Of a stretch of 42,594 bases of DNA, positions 35,086 to 42,507 are shown in pieces. The DNA is from Mariniphaga sp. (lineage in GTDB: Bacteria; Bacteroidota; Bacteroidia; Bacteroidales; Prolixibacteraceae). Position 1 is the first letter of the stretch; every line of letters starts with the position of its first letter. Where the stretch lies: positions 1-42,594 of the forward strand of contig JANXZJ010000137.1 of NCBI GenBank assembly GCA_025355585.1. Reading direction: 5' to 3'. A program made the translations under genes and the position numbers. The notes under the pieces are model-generated. The model saw only the letters and a program-made list of their open reading frames with translations, was not told where the DNA came from and searched no databases.

Positions 35086-35093
35086 CAAAAATA
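35086..35093 (-). promoter_or_regulatory. Bacteroidetes-type -7 element of the PIN-PhoH gene
   Basis: On the minus strand this reads TATTTTTG, an exact match to TAnnTTTG, 24 bases before the start codon. A -33 element is not obvious. Confidence 0.4.
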
Positions 35094-35174
35094 GATAAAA
35101 AAAGTCCGGTTTGTCGTTTTGCCCTTCGATATTTATCATCTTTGCCATCGATTTTGTCAACAAACACAGACACT

Positions 35175-36476
35175 ATGCAAAGCTACGACGAAGTAATCAC
35201 CTATTTATATGATCATCTTCCTTATTATCAGCGATCGGGACCTGCTGCTTACAAGGATAATCTCGACAATACGATCGCACTTGACGTGATGTTCGATCAT
35301 CCACATCATAATTTTAAGTCAGTTCATGTTGCAGGAACCAACGGAAAAGGGTCGGTTTCGCATATGCTGACCAGTATTTTAATGGAAGCCGGCTATAAAA
35401 CAGGTCTTTATACTTCACCTCATTTGAAAGATTTTCGTGAGCGAATCCGGATCAATGGTGAAATGATCGAAAAGGAGTTCGTCGTCAACTTTGTCACGGA
35501 GTTTCTTAACCGGAATCGGGAAACAGGACTTGAACCTTCCTTTTTCGAATTGACCGTAATGATGGCTTTTGATTATTTCTCTAAAAACAAGGTAGATATA
35601 GCGATCATCGAAGTTGGTTTAGGCGGGCGACTCGATTCAACCAATATTATTCATCCTGAGTTTTCGGTGATTACAAATATCAGCCTGGATCATACCGCTT
35701 TATTGGGCGATACACTCGGAAAGATTGCGCTCGAAAAGGCTGGAATCATTAAACGGCGTGTACCGGTTATTGTAGGTGAGACTCATCCCCAAACAAGTGT
35801 GATATTCAATGGCATCGCACAGGAATTATCATCGCCGGTTGTTTTTGCTGACCAGCTTTTTAATCCCGGATTCGGTCTTAATTCATTTGATGCCCGCCAA
35901 ATCTTTAACATCCGGAAAGGTGGGAAAGTTATTTACGAAAATTTAAGACTCGACTTACTCGGCAATTATCAGGCTAAAAATATTTGTACCGTATTGGCTG
36001 CCATTGAACAGCTTCGCGATCTCGGATGGAAAATTCCTGAAATCGCCCTGAGAAAAGGATTGGAAAAAGTCGTTGAGAATACAGGCTTACAGGGTCGCTG
36101 GCAGGTGATTGGAGCCAATCCCCGTATCATTTGCGATACAGGCCACAACGAAGGAGGACTTCGCGAGGTGGTTGCACAGATTAAGAAGACGCCCTACAAA
36201 ACACTTCATTTTGTGATCGGTATGGTCAATGACAAAGACATTGCAGGAGTTTTGAGTTTACTTCCAAAAGATGCAATTTACTATTTTACAAAGGCTTCGA
36301 TACCCCGCGCACTCGATGAAAATCAATTGATGAAGATCGCTGCTTTTTTCAATCTTCAGGGCAATACCTACCCTACCGTAGCCGAAGCATTGGCCGCCGC
36401 CCGTAAAAATGCGGATGCTGATGATATGATCTTTGTTGGCGGCAGTACGTTTATTGTGGCAGAGGCTATTCCGTGA
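35175..36476 (+). CDS. folC: Dihydrofolate/folylpolyglutamate synthase FolC
   Basis: The ATG at 35175 (MQSYDEVITYLYDHLPYYQ) gives 433 residues, the usual length; an upstream ATG at 35079 would add 32 residues of non-conserved sequence. The Mur-ligase-type ATP loop GTNGKGS is at 54-60. IIEVGLGGRLDSTN, NISLDHTALLG and CDTGHNEGGL follow in the normal order. The enzyme adds glutamate to dihydropteroate or tetrahydrofolate with ATP. It is a housekeeping gene, divergent from the PIN-PhoH gene. Confidence 0.93.
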   Translation: MQSYDEVITYLYDHLPYYQRSGPAAYKDNLDNTIALDVMFDHPHHNFKSVHVAGTNGKGSVSHMLTSILMEAGYKTGLYTSPHLKDFRERIRINGEMIEKEFVVNFVTEFLNRNRETGLEPSFFELTVMMAFDYFSKNKVDIAIIEVGLGGRLDSTNIIHPEFSVITNISLDHTALLGDTLGKIALEKAGIIKRRVPVIVGETHPQTSVIFNGIAQELSSPVVFADQLFNPGFGLNSFDARQIFNIRKGGKVIYENLRLDLLGNYQAKNICTVLAAIEQLRDLGWKIPEIALRKGLEKVVENTGLQGRWQVIGANPRIICDTGHNEGGLREVVAQIKKTPYKTLHFVIGMVNDKDIAGVLSLLPKDAIYYFTKASIPRALDENQLMKIAAFFNLQGNTYPTVAEALAAARKNADADDMIFVGGSTFIVAEAIP

Positions 36477-36489
36477 AAAAATCATTACA

Positions 36490-36609
36490 GACCTCAAAGA
36501 GGTCGTATGTTTATAGAAAAGTGATCTATCGAGAAATACGACTCCAGCCGGAGTCGTATAGCGGATTATATTATTATTTTCTATAAATATATGAAACCGC
36601 TGGTTTCAT
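36490..36609. repeat. Composite hairpin repeat with inverted TTTATAGAAAA boxes
   Basis: Three perfect hairpins occur in 120 bases: GACCTC-AAA-GAGGTC (36490-36504), ATACGACTCC-AGCC-GGAGTCGTAT (36536-36559) and ATGAAACC-GCT-GGTTTCAT (36591-36609). The box ATGTTTATAGAAAA (36507-36520) follows the first, and its inverted near-copy TTTTCTATAAATAT (36577-36590, one mismatch) precedes the third. The whole is thus symmetrical: hairpin, box, central hairpin, inverted box, hairpin. It lies just after folC, but its layout is more like a REP/BIME-type mobile repeat than a simple terminator. Confidence 0.75.
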
Positions 36610-36630
36610 GATGGCTATCTGGCAAATGCA

Positions 36631-36638
36631 TACTTTTG
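36631..36638 (+). promoter_or_regulatory. Bacteroidetes-type -7 element before the M50-like gene
   Basis: TACTTTTG matches TAnnTTTG exactly and lies 60 bases before the start codon at 36698. No good -33 element is seen. Confidence 0.4.
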
Positions 36639-36697
36639 TTTCTTTCAAAAAGGATTACGTTTAAAAACTGAATCAAATAATAAGTTGATCAATCAGC

Positions 36698-37558
36698 ATG
36701 GAAAACTACTTCTCCAAATTTTTAAGTTACTTACTTGACGTTCTGCAAACGACATACAGCCAACTCTTTATTCTGTTTGGTCCCTTGCTGATTTTGATTG
36801 TTTTGCTTAATCTATCAGCAATCTTCACCGCGCGGTTAAGTGTTCGTTTTTGGGGCAGGAACTTTTTTTTATATGGATTTGGCTGGCTCGGATGCTCGGT
36901 GCACGAGCTGAGCCATGCTTTTTTCGCGCTGATCTTTGGTCACAAAATTTCGGAAGTCGCATTGTTTGAGCCGAACAGTAACGGCGAATCGTTGGGCCAT
37001 GTGAGTCATTCGTACAATAAGAGGAGCATTTACCAGAAAACAGGGAATTTCTTTATCGGTATCAGCCCGCTGTTGTTCGGTGGTATTGTATTGTTTCTTT
37101 GCGTGTTGCTTCTCTATCGGTTTGATGTTACCACACTTTCCACCTTCCGGATTTCGCCCCATGTTCTCACCGATTTAAGTCTTTTAAAGCAAATCGGACT
37201 GAATATCTGGAACAGCCTGATTTCCTTTTCTTCGATTGTATTTGTGGGTTCGGCCGCAGTCTGGTGGAAATCAGCCTTACTGATCTATATTCTTTATTCG
37301 GTTGGCAGTTCGATGACCTTAAGTAAATCGGATGTCGGAAGCGCCATCTCCGGATTCCTGTGGCTGATTATTATTTTTCTCGTATTCAACCTAATAACCT
37401 TGTGGATTGGCAATTTTGTGATTGATTTCCTTGGCCGTATTGTCGGTTATATCTCGGGGTTTTATTTCCTGCTTATTCTCTCAATGATCGCTAATCTTCT
37501 GTTTATCTCGGTTCTTTTTCTTCTGAATCTTATTAAAGGTCTGTTTGTTAAAGGATAA
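36698..37558 (+). CDS. Integral membrane HExxH (M50-like) metalloprotease-like protein
   Basis: The protein has 286 residues with about six hydrophobic helices. The zinc-peptidase motif HELSH (69-73) sits in a hydrophobic helix (LGCSVHELSHAFFALIFGH), as in site-2/M50 proteases. A later ISPLLFGG segment may contribute, but the usual NPDG third-ligand motif of M50 enzymes was not found. It may cleave membrane proteins or be an inactive relative. It stands alone, preceded by a -7-like element and the composite hairpin repeat. Confidence 0.65.
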   Translation: MENYFSKFLSYLLDVLQTTYSQLFILFGPLLILIVLLNLSAIFTARLSVRFWGRNFFLYGFGWLGCSVHELSHAFFALIFGHKISEVALFEPNSNGESLGHVSHSYNKRSIYQKTGNFFIGISPLLFGGIVLFLCVLLLYRFDVTTLSTFRISPHVLTDLSLLKQIGLNIWNSLISFSSIVFVGSAAVWWKSALLIYILYSVGSSMTLSKSDVGSAISGFLWLIIIFLVFNLITLWIGNFVIDFLGRIVGYISGFYFLLILSMIANLLFISVLFLLNLIKGLFVKG

Positions 37559-37626
37559 TCAGAATACGTATTGGGTATCAATAATCAACATACTATATCT
37601 TAGAAGATATCCGAATACAAACTATT

Positions 37627-39351
37627 TCAATTACTTGCGAGCGGTAACCGGAATGCTGCCATTTCCTCAGTGTTGCGAACAACAAGAACGTCGCCCGCCA
37701 TTGCCGGGTGGTTCCATGTCTTACCCTTGATGGCCGGGAATCGTGCAAGTTCTTTGAACCGTTCAGCGGTTGCCTCGACCAGCGCAAGTTCCCCTTTTTC
37801 CGACAACACCAGTAGTACATCCTGATCAGCCAGCAGGATCATCTGTCCTCCATAACGCCCACCTTTCCATTTCCGAATCCCTTTTTCAATATCGGCACAT
37901 GCGAGCATAGGTCCTTCAAAACCGTAAACATGACCTTTGTGAACAACGAAATCGTTAAAGTTGGGTTTTAACTGATCTGAGGTCCATCGTTCTTCGATGC
38001 GCCATCCCCCTGATCCATTTTTTATTGCGTAACGACACATCCCTTTTATATCACCTTCATCAATCAGAATCTCGTTATCAGTAAGCAGTGCCGGCTGAAC
38101 AATGCGGGCACCTTTCAGCGGGATGTTCCACAATACCTTGCCGTCAACTGGTGCGTAAGAGGTTACTCCTGCCCCATTCATAAATATGACCTGGGCCGTA
38201 CCATCAATTGTAAATAATTGCGGAGAGCTGTAGCTTTCTCCACCGTCAGCGCCTGTCCAGCGCTGGGTGCCATTTGCAAGATCGTAAGCAAGAAGTTTAC
38301 CTGCCAAAGCAACAACAACCACACTGTCAATCACCAGCGGCGAACTCGCGTAGCCCCAGCCGGGTATCTTTACATCCGTATCTTTTGCTACGTTTCGCGA
38401 CCATACAACAGTTCCATCGCGTTCATTCAATACATTCAGGATTCCTGTGGCACCCAAAGTGTAAACGCGACTATTGCAAAGTGTTGGTGTTGAACGGGGA
38501 CCTGCGCCGGCATGCGCGTCCCAGAAACGTGTTTTATCGCTGTGCTGCCAGACGGGCTCACCTGTATCCCGGTTGTAGCAGGTAACCATCTCAAATTCGC
38601 CACGCTGTTCCTGTGTGTAAAGCAATTCACCATGCATTGCAAAGGATGAACACCCAGGTCCGACAGCTCTGCGCCATAGCTGAACCGGTGGTGTCTTCGA
38701 CCAATCGGTCTTTACCATAACGTTATGAACAATGCCATCCCGGTTATTCCCCCTGAAACCTGACCATTCGGCTGCTGTTTTCAATGTTGTTAAATCCAAT
38801 GGCGTTGTTTTAAGCGCCTCAGCTTTTTCGAGTAACCGTTCTTCTGCAGTTTTTGCCCATCTCCATGCAAAATCCTGGCGTGCTTCGCCATCCATCCCGT
38901 CTGAACGCAGAAACACCCAGAATCCCGATGCGATCAGGATGGTGCCAACCATTGTTATTCGTTGAAGTCCTTCCGATAGCCAACGACTGGCTACGGCCCA
39001 TGCAACAAAAGCCAGGCTAAGCACCGGGATGGAATAGAACATGAACATCATTCCCATCATTGCGGTGTCAATCGACTCGTGGACCAGTTGTTGTGTTACT
39101 ATAAGCGCTATTATCATCAGCACAACCGCTGTCCAGCGATCGGGCCGGGGTGCGCGGCTGAAGAATAACCACCAGATAACGATTGCGAAGCCGCCGACAA
39201 CTCCACCCAACACGCCGATTTCTGTAGTTCCCGGTATAAAAACGGGGATTACAAACCGTAGAAACCATTGTAAAATTAAGATAACAATACCTGGCCAAAG
39301 CCTGAGTTGCTTCTTTTGAGCCTGTTCAAGATTGCTTGTACTTGTTTCCAT
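37627..39351 (-). CDS. PQQ-like beta-propeller protein with N-terminal membrane domain
   Basis: The protein has 574 residues. About residues 15-150 form four or five membrane helices, an arrangement that recalls the membrane domain of quinoprotein glucose dehydrogenases. The C-terminal propeller begins EWSGFRGNNRDGIV at about 190 and has blades ending in DTGEPVWQ, RDGTVVWSR, ANGTQRWTG and VDGKVLWNI. Its relatives here are the proteins at 15813 and 31914. A membrane-bound sugar or alcohol dehydrogenase passing electrons to quinone is an attractive but unproven role. Confidence 0.75.
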   Translation of the reverse strand: METSTSNLEQAQKKQLRLWPGIVILILQWFLRFVIPVFIPGTTEIGVLGGVVGGFAIVIWWLFFSRAPRPDRWTAVVLMIIALIVTQQLVHESIDTAMMGMMFMFYSIPVLSLAFVAWAVASRWLSEGLQRITMVGTILIASGFWVFLRSDGMDGEARQDFAWRWAKTAEERLLEKAEALKTTPLDLTTLKTAAEWSGFRGNNRDGIVHNVMVKTDWSKTPPVQLWRRAVGPGCSSFAMHGELLYTQEQRGEFEMVTCYNRDTGEPVWQHSDKTRFWDAHAGAGPRSTPTLCNSRVYTLGATGILNVLNERDGTVVWSRNVAKDTDVKIPGWGYASSPLVIDSVVVVALAGKLLAYDLANGTQRWTGADGGESYSSPQLFTIDGTAQVIFMNGAGVTSYAPVDGKVLWNIPLKGARIVQPALLTDNEILIDEGDIKGMCRYAIKNGSGGWRIEERWTSDQLKPNFNDFVVHKGHVYGFEGPMLACADIEKGIRKWKGGRYGGQMILLADQDVLLVLSEKGELALVEATAERFKELARFPAIKGKTWNHPAMAGDVLVVRNTEEMAAFRLPLASN

Positions 39352-39577
39352 ATGATCAGCTTTTAGATATCCACTTATTTATCCAATCCACCAATTCTAT
39401 CTTTTATCGTTCGGTTATAGCTGCTTTTGATCCATCCGTCATCCGAAGATAGCTATTTGTATTTACAGGAAGAAAATAATTACACGGATTATTTTCTTAT
39501 GAAGTGTAGTTGTTCAAGTTACTAATTTCCTTTCAACGAAGCACTGAAATCCGACTTTAGGGCACTATTATTTGAAG

Positions 39578-39880
39578 CTATTTTTCTTTGATTGTATTCT
39601 TCAAATCCATTTGTTCATGCAGTATTCCTATGATTTCCACTTCAATTTCGTCTATCTTTCTGTAAAAAATGATGTGACTTCCTGCTTTAAACCCCAATAA
39701 GTTTTCTGTTACATCTGAATAATTCTTACCAAACTCAGGGTTATTTGCAACTTCCTTACAGTTTTCCAAAAGCATAAGATAATATTTGTCTGCTTGATTT
39801 TCAGACCAGTAGTCAAACGTATAATTCCAAATTCTGGCTAAATCATCAACTGCCTTATTGGTTAATTTATACTTAGCCAT
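39578..39880 (-). CDS. parE: ParE-type toxin (RelE/ParE superfamily)
   Basis: The protein has 100 residues and the ParE pattern: YKLTNKAVDDLARIWNYTFDYWSENQADKYY at the N-terminus, then a core ending GSHIIFYRKIDEIEVEIIGILHEQMD. Canonical ParE toxins poison DNA gyrase. The gene follows parD and overlaps it by eight bases, the normal antitoxin-first layout. The catalytic-looking C-terminal His-Glu-Gln is retained, so the toxin looks functional. Confidence 0.9.
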   Translation of the reverse strand: MAKYKLTNKAVDDLARIWNYTFDYWSENQADKYYLMLLENCKEVANNPEFGKNYSDVTENLLGFKAGSHIIFYRKIDEIEVEIIGILHEQMDLKNTIKEK

Positions 39881-40124
39881 TCAATTTCTTTTTAGCTTTT
39901 AATCCTTCCAAATGTGAATCAGGATCGAAATCATAAGCCACCCCACTTTCAATCCCTTCCCGAATAGCTTCCCGTAAAGCAATAATTCTGTTTTCTTCCG
40001 CTTCCAAAAGTCTCAAGCCTGCCCTGATAACCTCACTTGCATTTTTAAATCTTCCGACAGATATTTTATTTTGAATAAAATTATCAAAATAGTCTCCTAT
40101 TGATATTGAAGTGTTTCTACTCAT
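39873..40124 (-). CDS. parD: ParD-type antitoxin (ribbon-helix-helix)
   Basis: The protein has 83 residues. The N-terminal ribbon-helix-helix [41 protein letters not shown] (residues 1-41) is typical of ParD/CopG, followed by an acidic helical tail that neutralises ParE. It probably represses its own promoter: a palindrome TACCAA-ATA-TTGGTA lies 26 bases upstream of the start. A damaged copy of its 5' half and upstream region lies at 40570-40780. Confidence 0.9.
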   Translation of the reverse strand: MSRNTSISIGDYFDNFIQNKISVGRFKNASEVIRAGLRLLEAEENRIIALREAIREGIESGVAYDFDPDSHLEGLKAKKKLNG

Positions 40125-40149
40125 AGTTCACCAATTTTATCCACGAAGT

Positions 40150-40164
40150 TACCAAATATTGGTA
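40150..40164. promoter_or_regulatory. Putative ParD operator
   Basis: TACCAA-ATA-TTGGTA is a perfect inverted repeat just upstream of parD. It is preserved in the duplicated copy (40740-40752, five-base arms), where only the outer base pair is lost. Confidence 0.5.
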
Positions 40165-40569
40165 CAATTACCAAAACCGTTTCATTTTTTATAATCCAGA
40201 CTACTCATCGTTTGCAACCCACTCTTTAAATAGCTTTTTGATATATACCTTGTCCAGATAACTTTGATTACCTTTTCCTTAAACCTTATTTTACAGGGCT
40301 ACCTGAGTAGAAAATCCGCGCACACAGCTCACAACTTTATTACATTATTTGGGGTTGATCGTCTTTTGTTAGAATTTGTCTTCATTAATAAACCGCTCAT
40401 AAATAAGGCAATAAGGTTTGGTTATCTAATTGCTTCCGTTTCTGCTCAGGTTTATTTCTTTAAAATAAGGTTTTTAAGACATCGTATCCGAGTAGTTCCA
40501 GTTTGAAGTTTCGTATTTATCGTTGCAAACAACTGATTACTAACTCCGCGTTTCAACAATGGGGATCAT

Positions 40570-40714
40570 GCAATAATTCTGTTTTCTTCCGCTTCCAAAA
40601 GTCTCAAGCCTGCCCTGATAACCTCACTTGCATTTTTAAATCTTCCGGCAGATATTCTATTTTGAATAAAAATATCAAATAGTAACCTATTGATATTGGA
40701 GTGTTTCTACTAAT
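40570..40714 (-). pseudogene. Broken duplicate of parD
   Basis: This copy matches the first half of parD at 39979-40124. The start codon ATG has become ATT (40712-40714), one T is lost from a TTTT run about 30 bases into the frame, and the copy stops at the codons for NRIIA. It cannot make an antitoxin. Confidence 0.85.
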
Positions 40715-40780
40715 AGTTCACCAAGTTTTTCACGAAGTCACCAAATATTGGTACAATTACCAGTATGTGTTTCATTTTTT

Positions 40781-40810
40781 GCAAGTGAGTTTCCTGATAA
40801 ACTTCACTGC
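40781..40810. repeat. Bulged hairpin downstream of higA
   Basis: The arms of this 30-base element pair over 11 bases with two single-base bulges. Its core GTTTCCTGATAAACTT matches that of the hairpin at 41671-41700 with one difference. The two hairpins bracket the higBA genes. Confidence 0.6.
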
Positions 40811-40900
40811 CAGGCACCGCTTAAAAATACGGTTTCCCGTCAACGAAGAAACGAAACCCGACTTACGGATAGCTGTTATTACGGCCTGTTTTTCGGTCTG

Positions 40901-41227
40901 TCAGGCAAGTTTAATTGTTTGATCGAGCAACTCAACATTAAAGTTAACCTTTGCATTTAAGGCTTTAAAAACTTTAATTATTGTTTCAAACCTTGCATCC
41001 GTCAAGCTGTTCTCTAACTTGGAAATTTGTGCTTTCTTAACACCGACAAGAAGCCCAAGTTGTTCCTGTGTCAGGTTCCTGTCTTTGCGCGCTTGTTTGA
41101 TTGCTTCTCCAAGTAAATCAAGTCGCAACTCGTTTTCAAATGCTTCACGTTTAGGCGTTCCCGGTTTACCTATATGTTTGTCCAACATTTCTTCCAAACT
41201 GTATGTTTTCAATGCTTCCGTTTTCAT
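40901..41227 (-). CDS. higA: HigA-type XRE antitoxin
   Basis: The protein has 108 residues. A helix-turn-helix of the XRE type covers about residues 38-92 (IKQARKDRNLTQEQLGLLVGVKKAQISKLENSLTDARFETIIKVFKAL split), with an N-terminal extension containing SLEEMLDKHIGKPGTP, frequent in HigA of the phage-like type. It neutralises HigB and represses the operon. It follows higB by two bases, the reverse order typical of higBA. Confidence 0.88.
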   Translation of the reverse strand: MKTEALKTYSLEEMLDKHIGKPGTPKREAFENELRLDLLGEAIKQARKDRNLTQEQLGLLVGVKKAQISKLENSLTDARFETIIKVFKALNAKVNFNVELLDQTIKLA

Positions 41228-41229
41228 GA

Positions 41230-41571
41230 CTATTGACTTTTTTGTTCAAAATATAACTTTCTCAAATTCTCTGCCTTCTCAATTTCTCCGGGTGGTGTTT
41301 TGTCTGTCTTTTTAATTATTCCATGCGTTGATATCACAACTGTTTTATTACCCCCGGTCTTGTCCCAAAAAGCAAAAAGCCTGTAGTGTGCTTTGTTAAA
41401 CAAGGTTCTGAACTCCCAAATTTCACCTTTCAGCTTTTTAAACAGTTCTTTGTCGTTAGAAAATCTGGCTTTTTGAATGTTGTAGTAAATTTTTTCTCTC
41501 GCCTTTTCATCAAGATTATCTAAGAACACGGCTGCGTCTTCTAAAAACTGAACCTGAAATTTTTCAGTCAT
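41230..41571 (-). CDS. higB: HigB/Gp49-type toxin (RelE superfamily)
   Basis: The protein has 113 residues. It matches phage-derived Gp49-like/HigB toxins: VQFLEDAAVFLDNLDEKAREKIYYNI, then ELFKKLKGEIWEFRTLFNKAHYRLFAFWDK and a tail STHGIIKKTDKTPPGEIEKAENLRKLYFE. These are ribosome-dependent mRNA interferases. The toxin gene is first in the operon, and a well-spaced promoter lies upstream. Confidence 0.9.
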   Translation of the reverse strand: MTEKFQVQFLEDAAVFLDNLDEKAREKIYYNIQKARFSNDKELFKKLKGEIWEFRTLFNKAHYRLFAFWDKTGGNKTVVISTHGIIKKTDKTPPGEIEKAENLRKLYFEQKSQ

Positions 41572-41587
41572 ATTATAAAAGTTTATA

Positions 41588-41618
41588 CAAAGATAAATGT
41601 TTCTTTGTTAGGAAACAA
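41588..41618 (-). promoter_or_regulatory. Promoter of higBA
   Basis: On the minus strand TATCTTTG (41595-41588) matches TAnnTTTG and is preceded by TTG (41618-41616) with a 20-base spacer, close to the Bacteroidetes -33/-7 layout. The start codon is 17 bases further on. The inverted pair TGTTAGG (41606-41612) / CCTAACA (41644-41650) overlaps the spacer and may be a HigA operator. Confidence 0.6.
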
Positions 41619-41670
41619 TGAATATTCTTTGCAGTCACTTAAACCTAACAGTATAGTCTCGTATGTCCTC

Positions 41671-41700
41671 GCAAGAGTAAGTTTCCAGATAAACTTACTC
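41671..41700. repeat. 10-bp hairpin overlapping the end of the YdcF-like gene
   Basis: GAGTAAGTTT (41675-41684) and AAACTTACTC (41691-41700) form a perfect stem with a six-base loop; the stop codon of the YdcF-like gene lies inside the stem. There is no T-tract. The core is nearly the same as that of the hairpin at 40781-40810. Confidence 0.7.
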
Positions 41701-42225
41701 AAGGCTACCCCGATAATTTGATTGAAAATAAGCGATGGCCTGTTTCTCATGTTCACAGAGTTCTTTCAATAACTCTTCGTCCAGTTCTTTATCGGCGACA
41801 CATGAATAGGAAAGTGTATTTTCTTTTAAATCCAATGCTTTTTCGATAATGTATTTGACTCTTTTAAGATGAAATTCTGAAGTAACCACGATTATCTTTT
41901 TGAAATTATATTTTTGGAAGATGGATTTTGATTTTTCAACATCCTCAACAGTGTTAGCACTTTCTATGGATACACCTAAAAATGAATCCGGAGAAACTGA
42001 TAATTCTTTTATTAAAAAATCTTTGGCATATTTCCAGTGTGGTTGATTCGTATCGTTGAAATGCTTGCCGAATCCGCCTGTCAGAAGAATCTTAAATCCC
42101 GGATGAAGAGATAACACTTTTGCTCCTTGTATAAGTCTTGTTTTTGCTAACAAAGACAGGTTCCCATTTTGATCATTGGGTGCTCCCAGGATTAGAATGC
42201 AGCCGCTTTCCATACGTGTTTTCAT
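41695..42225 (-). CDS. YdcF/ElyC-like DUF218 protein
   Basis: The protein has 176 residues. It shows the DUF218 pattern: CILILGAPNDQNGNLSLLAKTRLIQGAKV, KILLTGGFGKHF, SIESANTVEDVEKSK and KIIVVTSEFHLKRVKYIIEKAL. Most family members have an N-terminal membrane helix; this one has none and would be cytosolic. Functions in the family range from envelope biogenesis (ElyC) to S-adenosylmethionine binding (YdcF). A fragmentary open frame ends 21 bases before its start in the same direction. Confidence 0.82.
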   Translation of the reverse strand: MKTRMESGCILILGAPNDQNGNLSLLAKTRLIQGAKVLSLHPGFKILLTGGFGKHFNDTNQPHWKYAKDFLIKELSVSPDSFLGVSIESANTVEDVEKSKSIFQKYNFKKIIVVTSEFHLKRVKYIIEKALDLKENTLSYSCVADKELDEELLKELCEHEKQAIAYFQSNYRGSLE

Positions 42226-42246
42226 TCGAACAGTTCTACAATGATT

Positions 42247-42507
42247 TTATTTTATTCTTTTGTAATAGTTATTGTACCCATCACTCATGTTGTAGTCGCT
42301 TAAAATCAGCGTGTCATTCCCCATGAAATATATATCTTTCTGAATAAATGAATAGTTCGTTTTAGCGTCTTCATCAGGGGTGAAATTGATGACTGTCTGA
42401 CTATTTTCTTGTTTGATAATTCCTATCTTCCCGATTTCTGTTACCTGGTTGTCGTTAATTAGTGTCTGTCTGTAATATATAAAATATATGAATATCAGGC
42501 AGGTATC
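42247..42507 (-). pseudogene. Probable C-terminal coding fragment without a start codon
   Basis: An 86-codon frame has protein-like composition (for example TLINDNQVTEIGKIGI, FTPDEDAKTNYSFI and LSDYNMSDGYNNYYKRIK) but no start codon near its upstream end. It resembles the end of a small secreted or lipocalin-like Bacteroidota protein. It may be the 3' part of a frameshifted gene. I do not recognise a family. Confidence 0.4.

Larger units (their letters stand above)
39979..40780. repeat. Direct duplication of parD 5' half plus upstream region
   Basis: The segment 39979-40190 is repeated as a direct copy at 40570-40780, nearly identical over most of its length and diverging at the far end. Between the copies lie about 380 bases (40191-40569) in which I see no recognisable gene. 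A short inverted pair GTTTGCAAC / GTTGCAAAC lies near the ends of this middle part. Confidence 0.85.
40125..40900. other. Non-coding part of the toxin-antitoxin island
   Basis: Between parD and higA there is no intact gene. The stretch holds the parD upstream region and operator, an unassigned 380-base middle part, the broken parD copy, a bulged hairpin at 40781-40810 and a block at 40832-40893 similar to the sequence after parE. An 80-codon plus-strand open frame at 40264-40506 shows no protein-like features. Confidence 0.5.

Noticed and set aside
40264-40506. 80-codon plus-strand frame in the TA island
   Set aside because: It lies in the unassigned insert between the parD copies, is rich in rare hydrophobic runs without a family pattern, and opposes the direction of all nearby genes.
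41606-41650. TGTTAGG / CCTAACA as a recombination site
   Set aside because: The pair overlaps the higBA promoter spacer and is more simply read as a possible operator; nothing suggests a crossover site.
39500-41700. Integron cassette array with attC sites
   Set aside because: Only one GTTRRRY-type core (GTTAGGT, minus strand, 41643-41649) was found, without a properly placed RYYYAAC partner, and there is no integrase gene.
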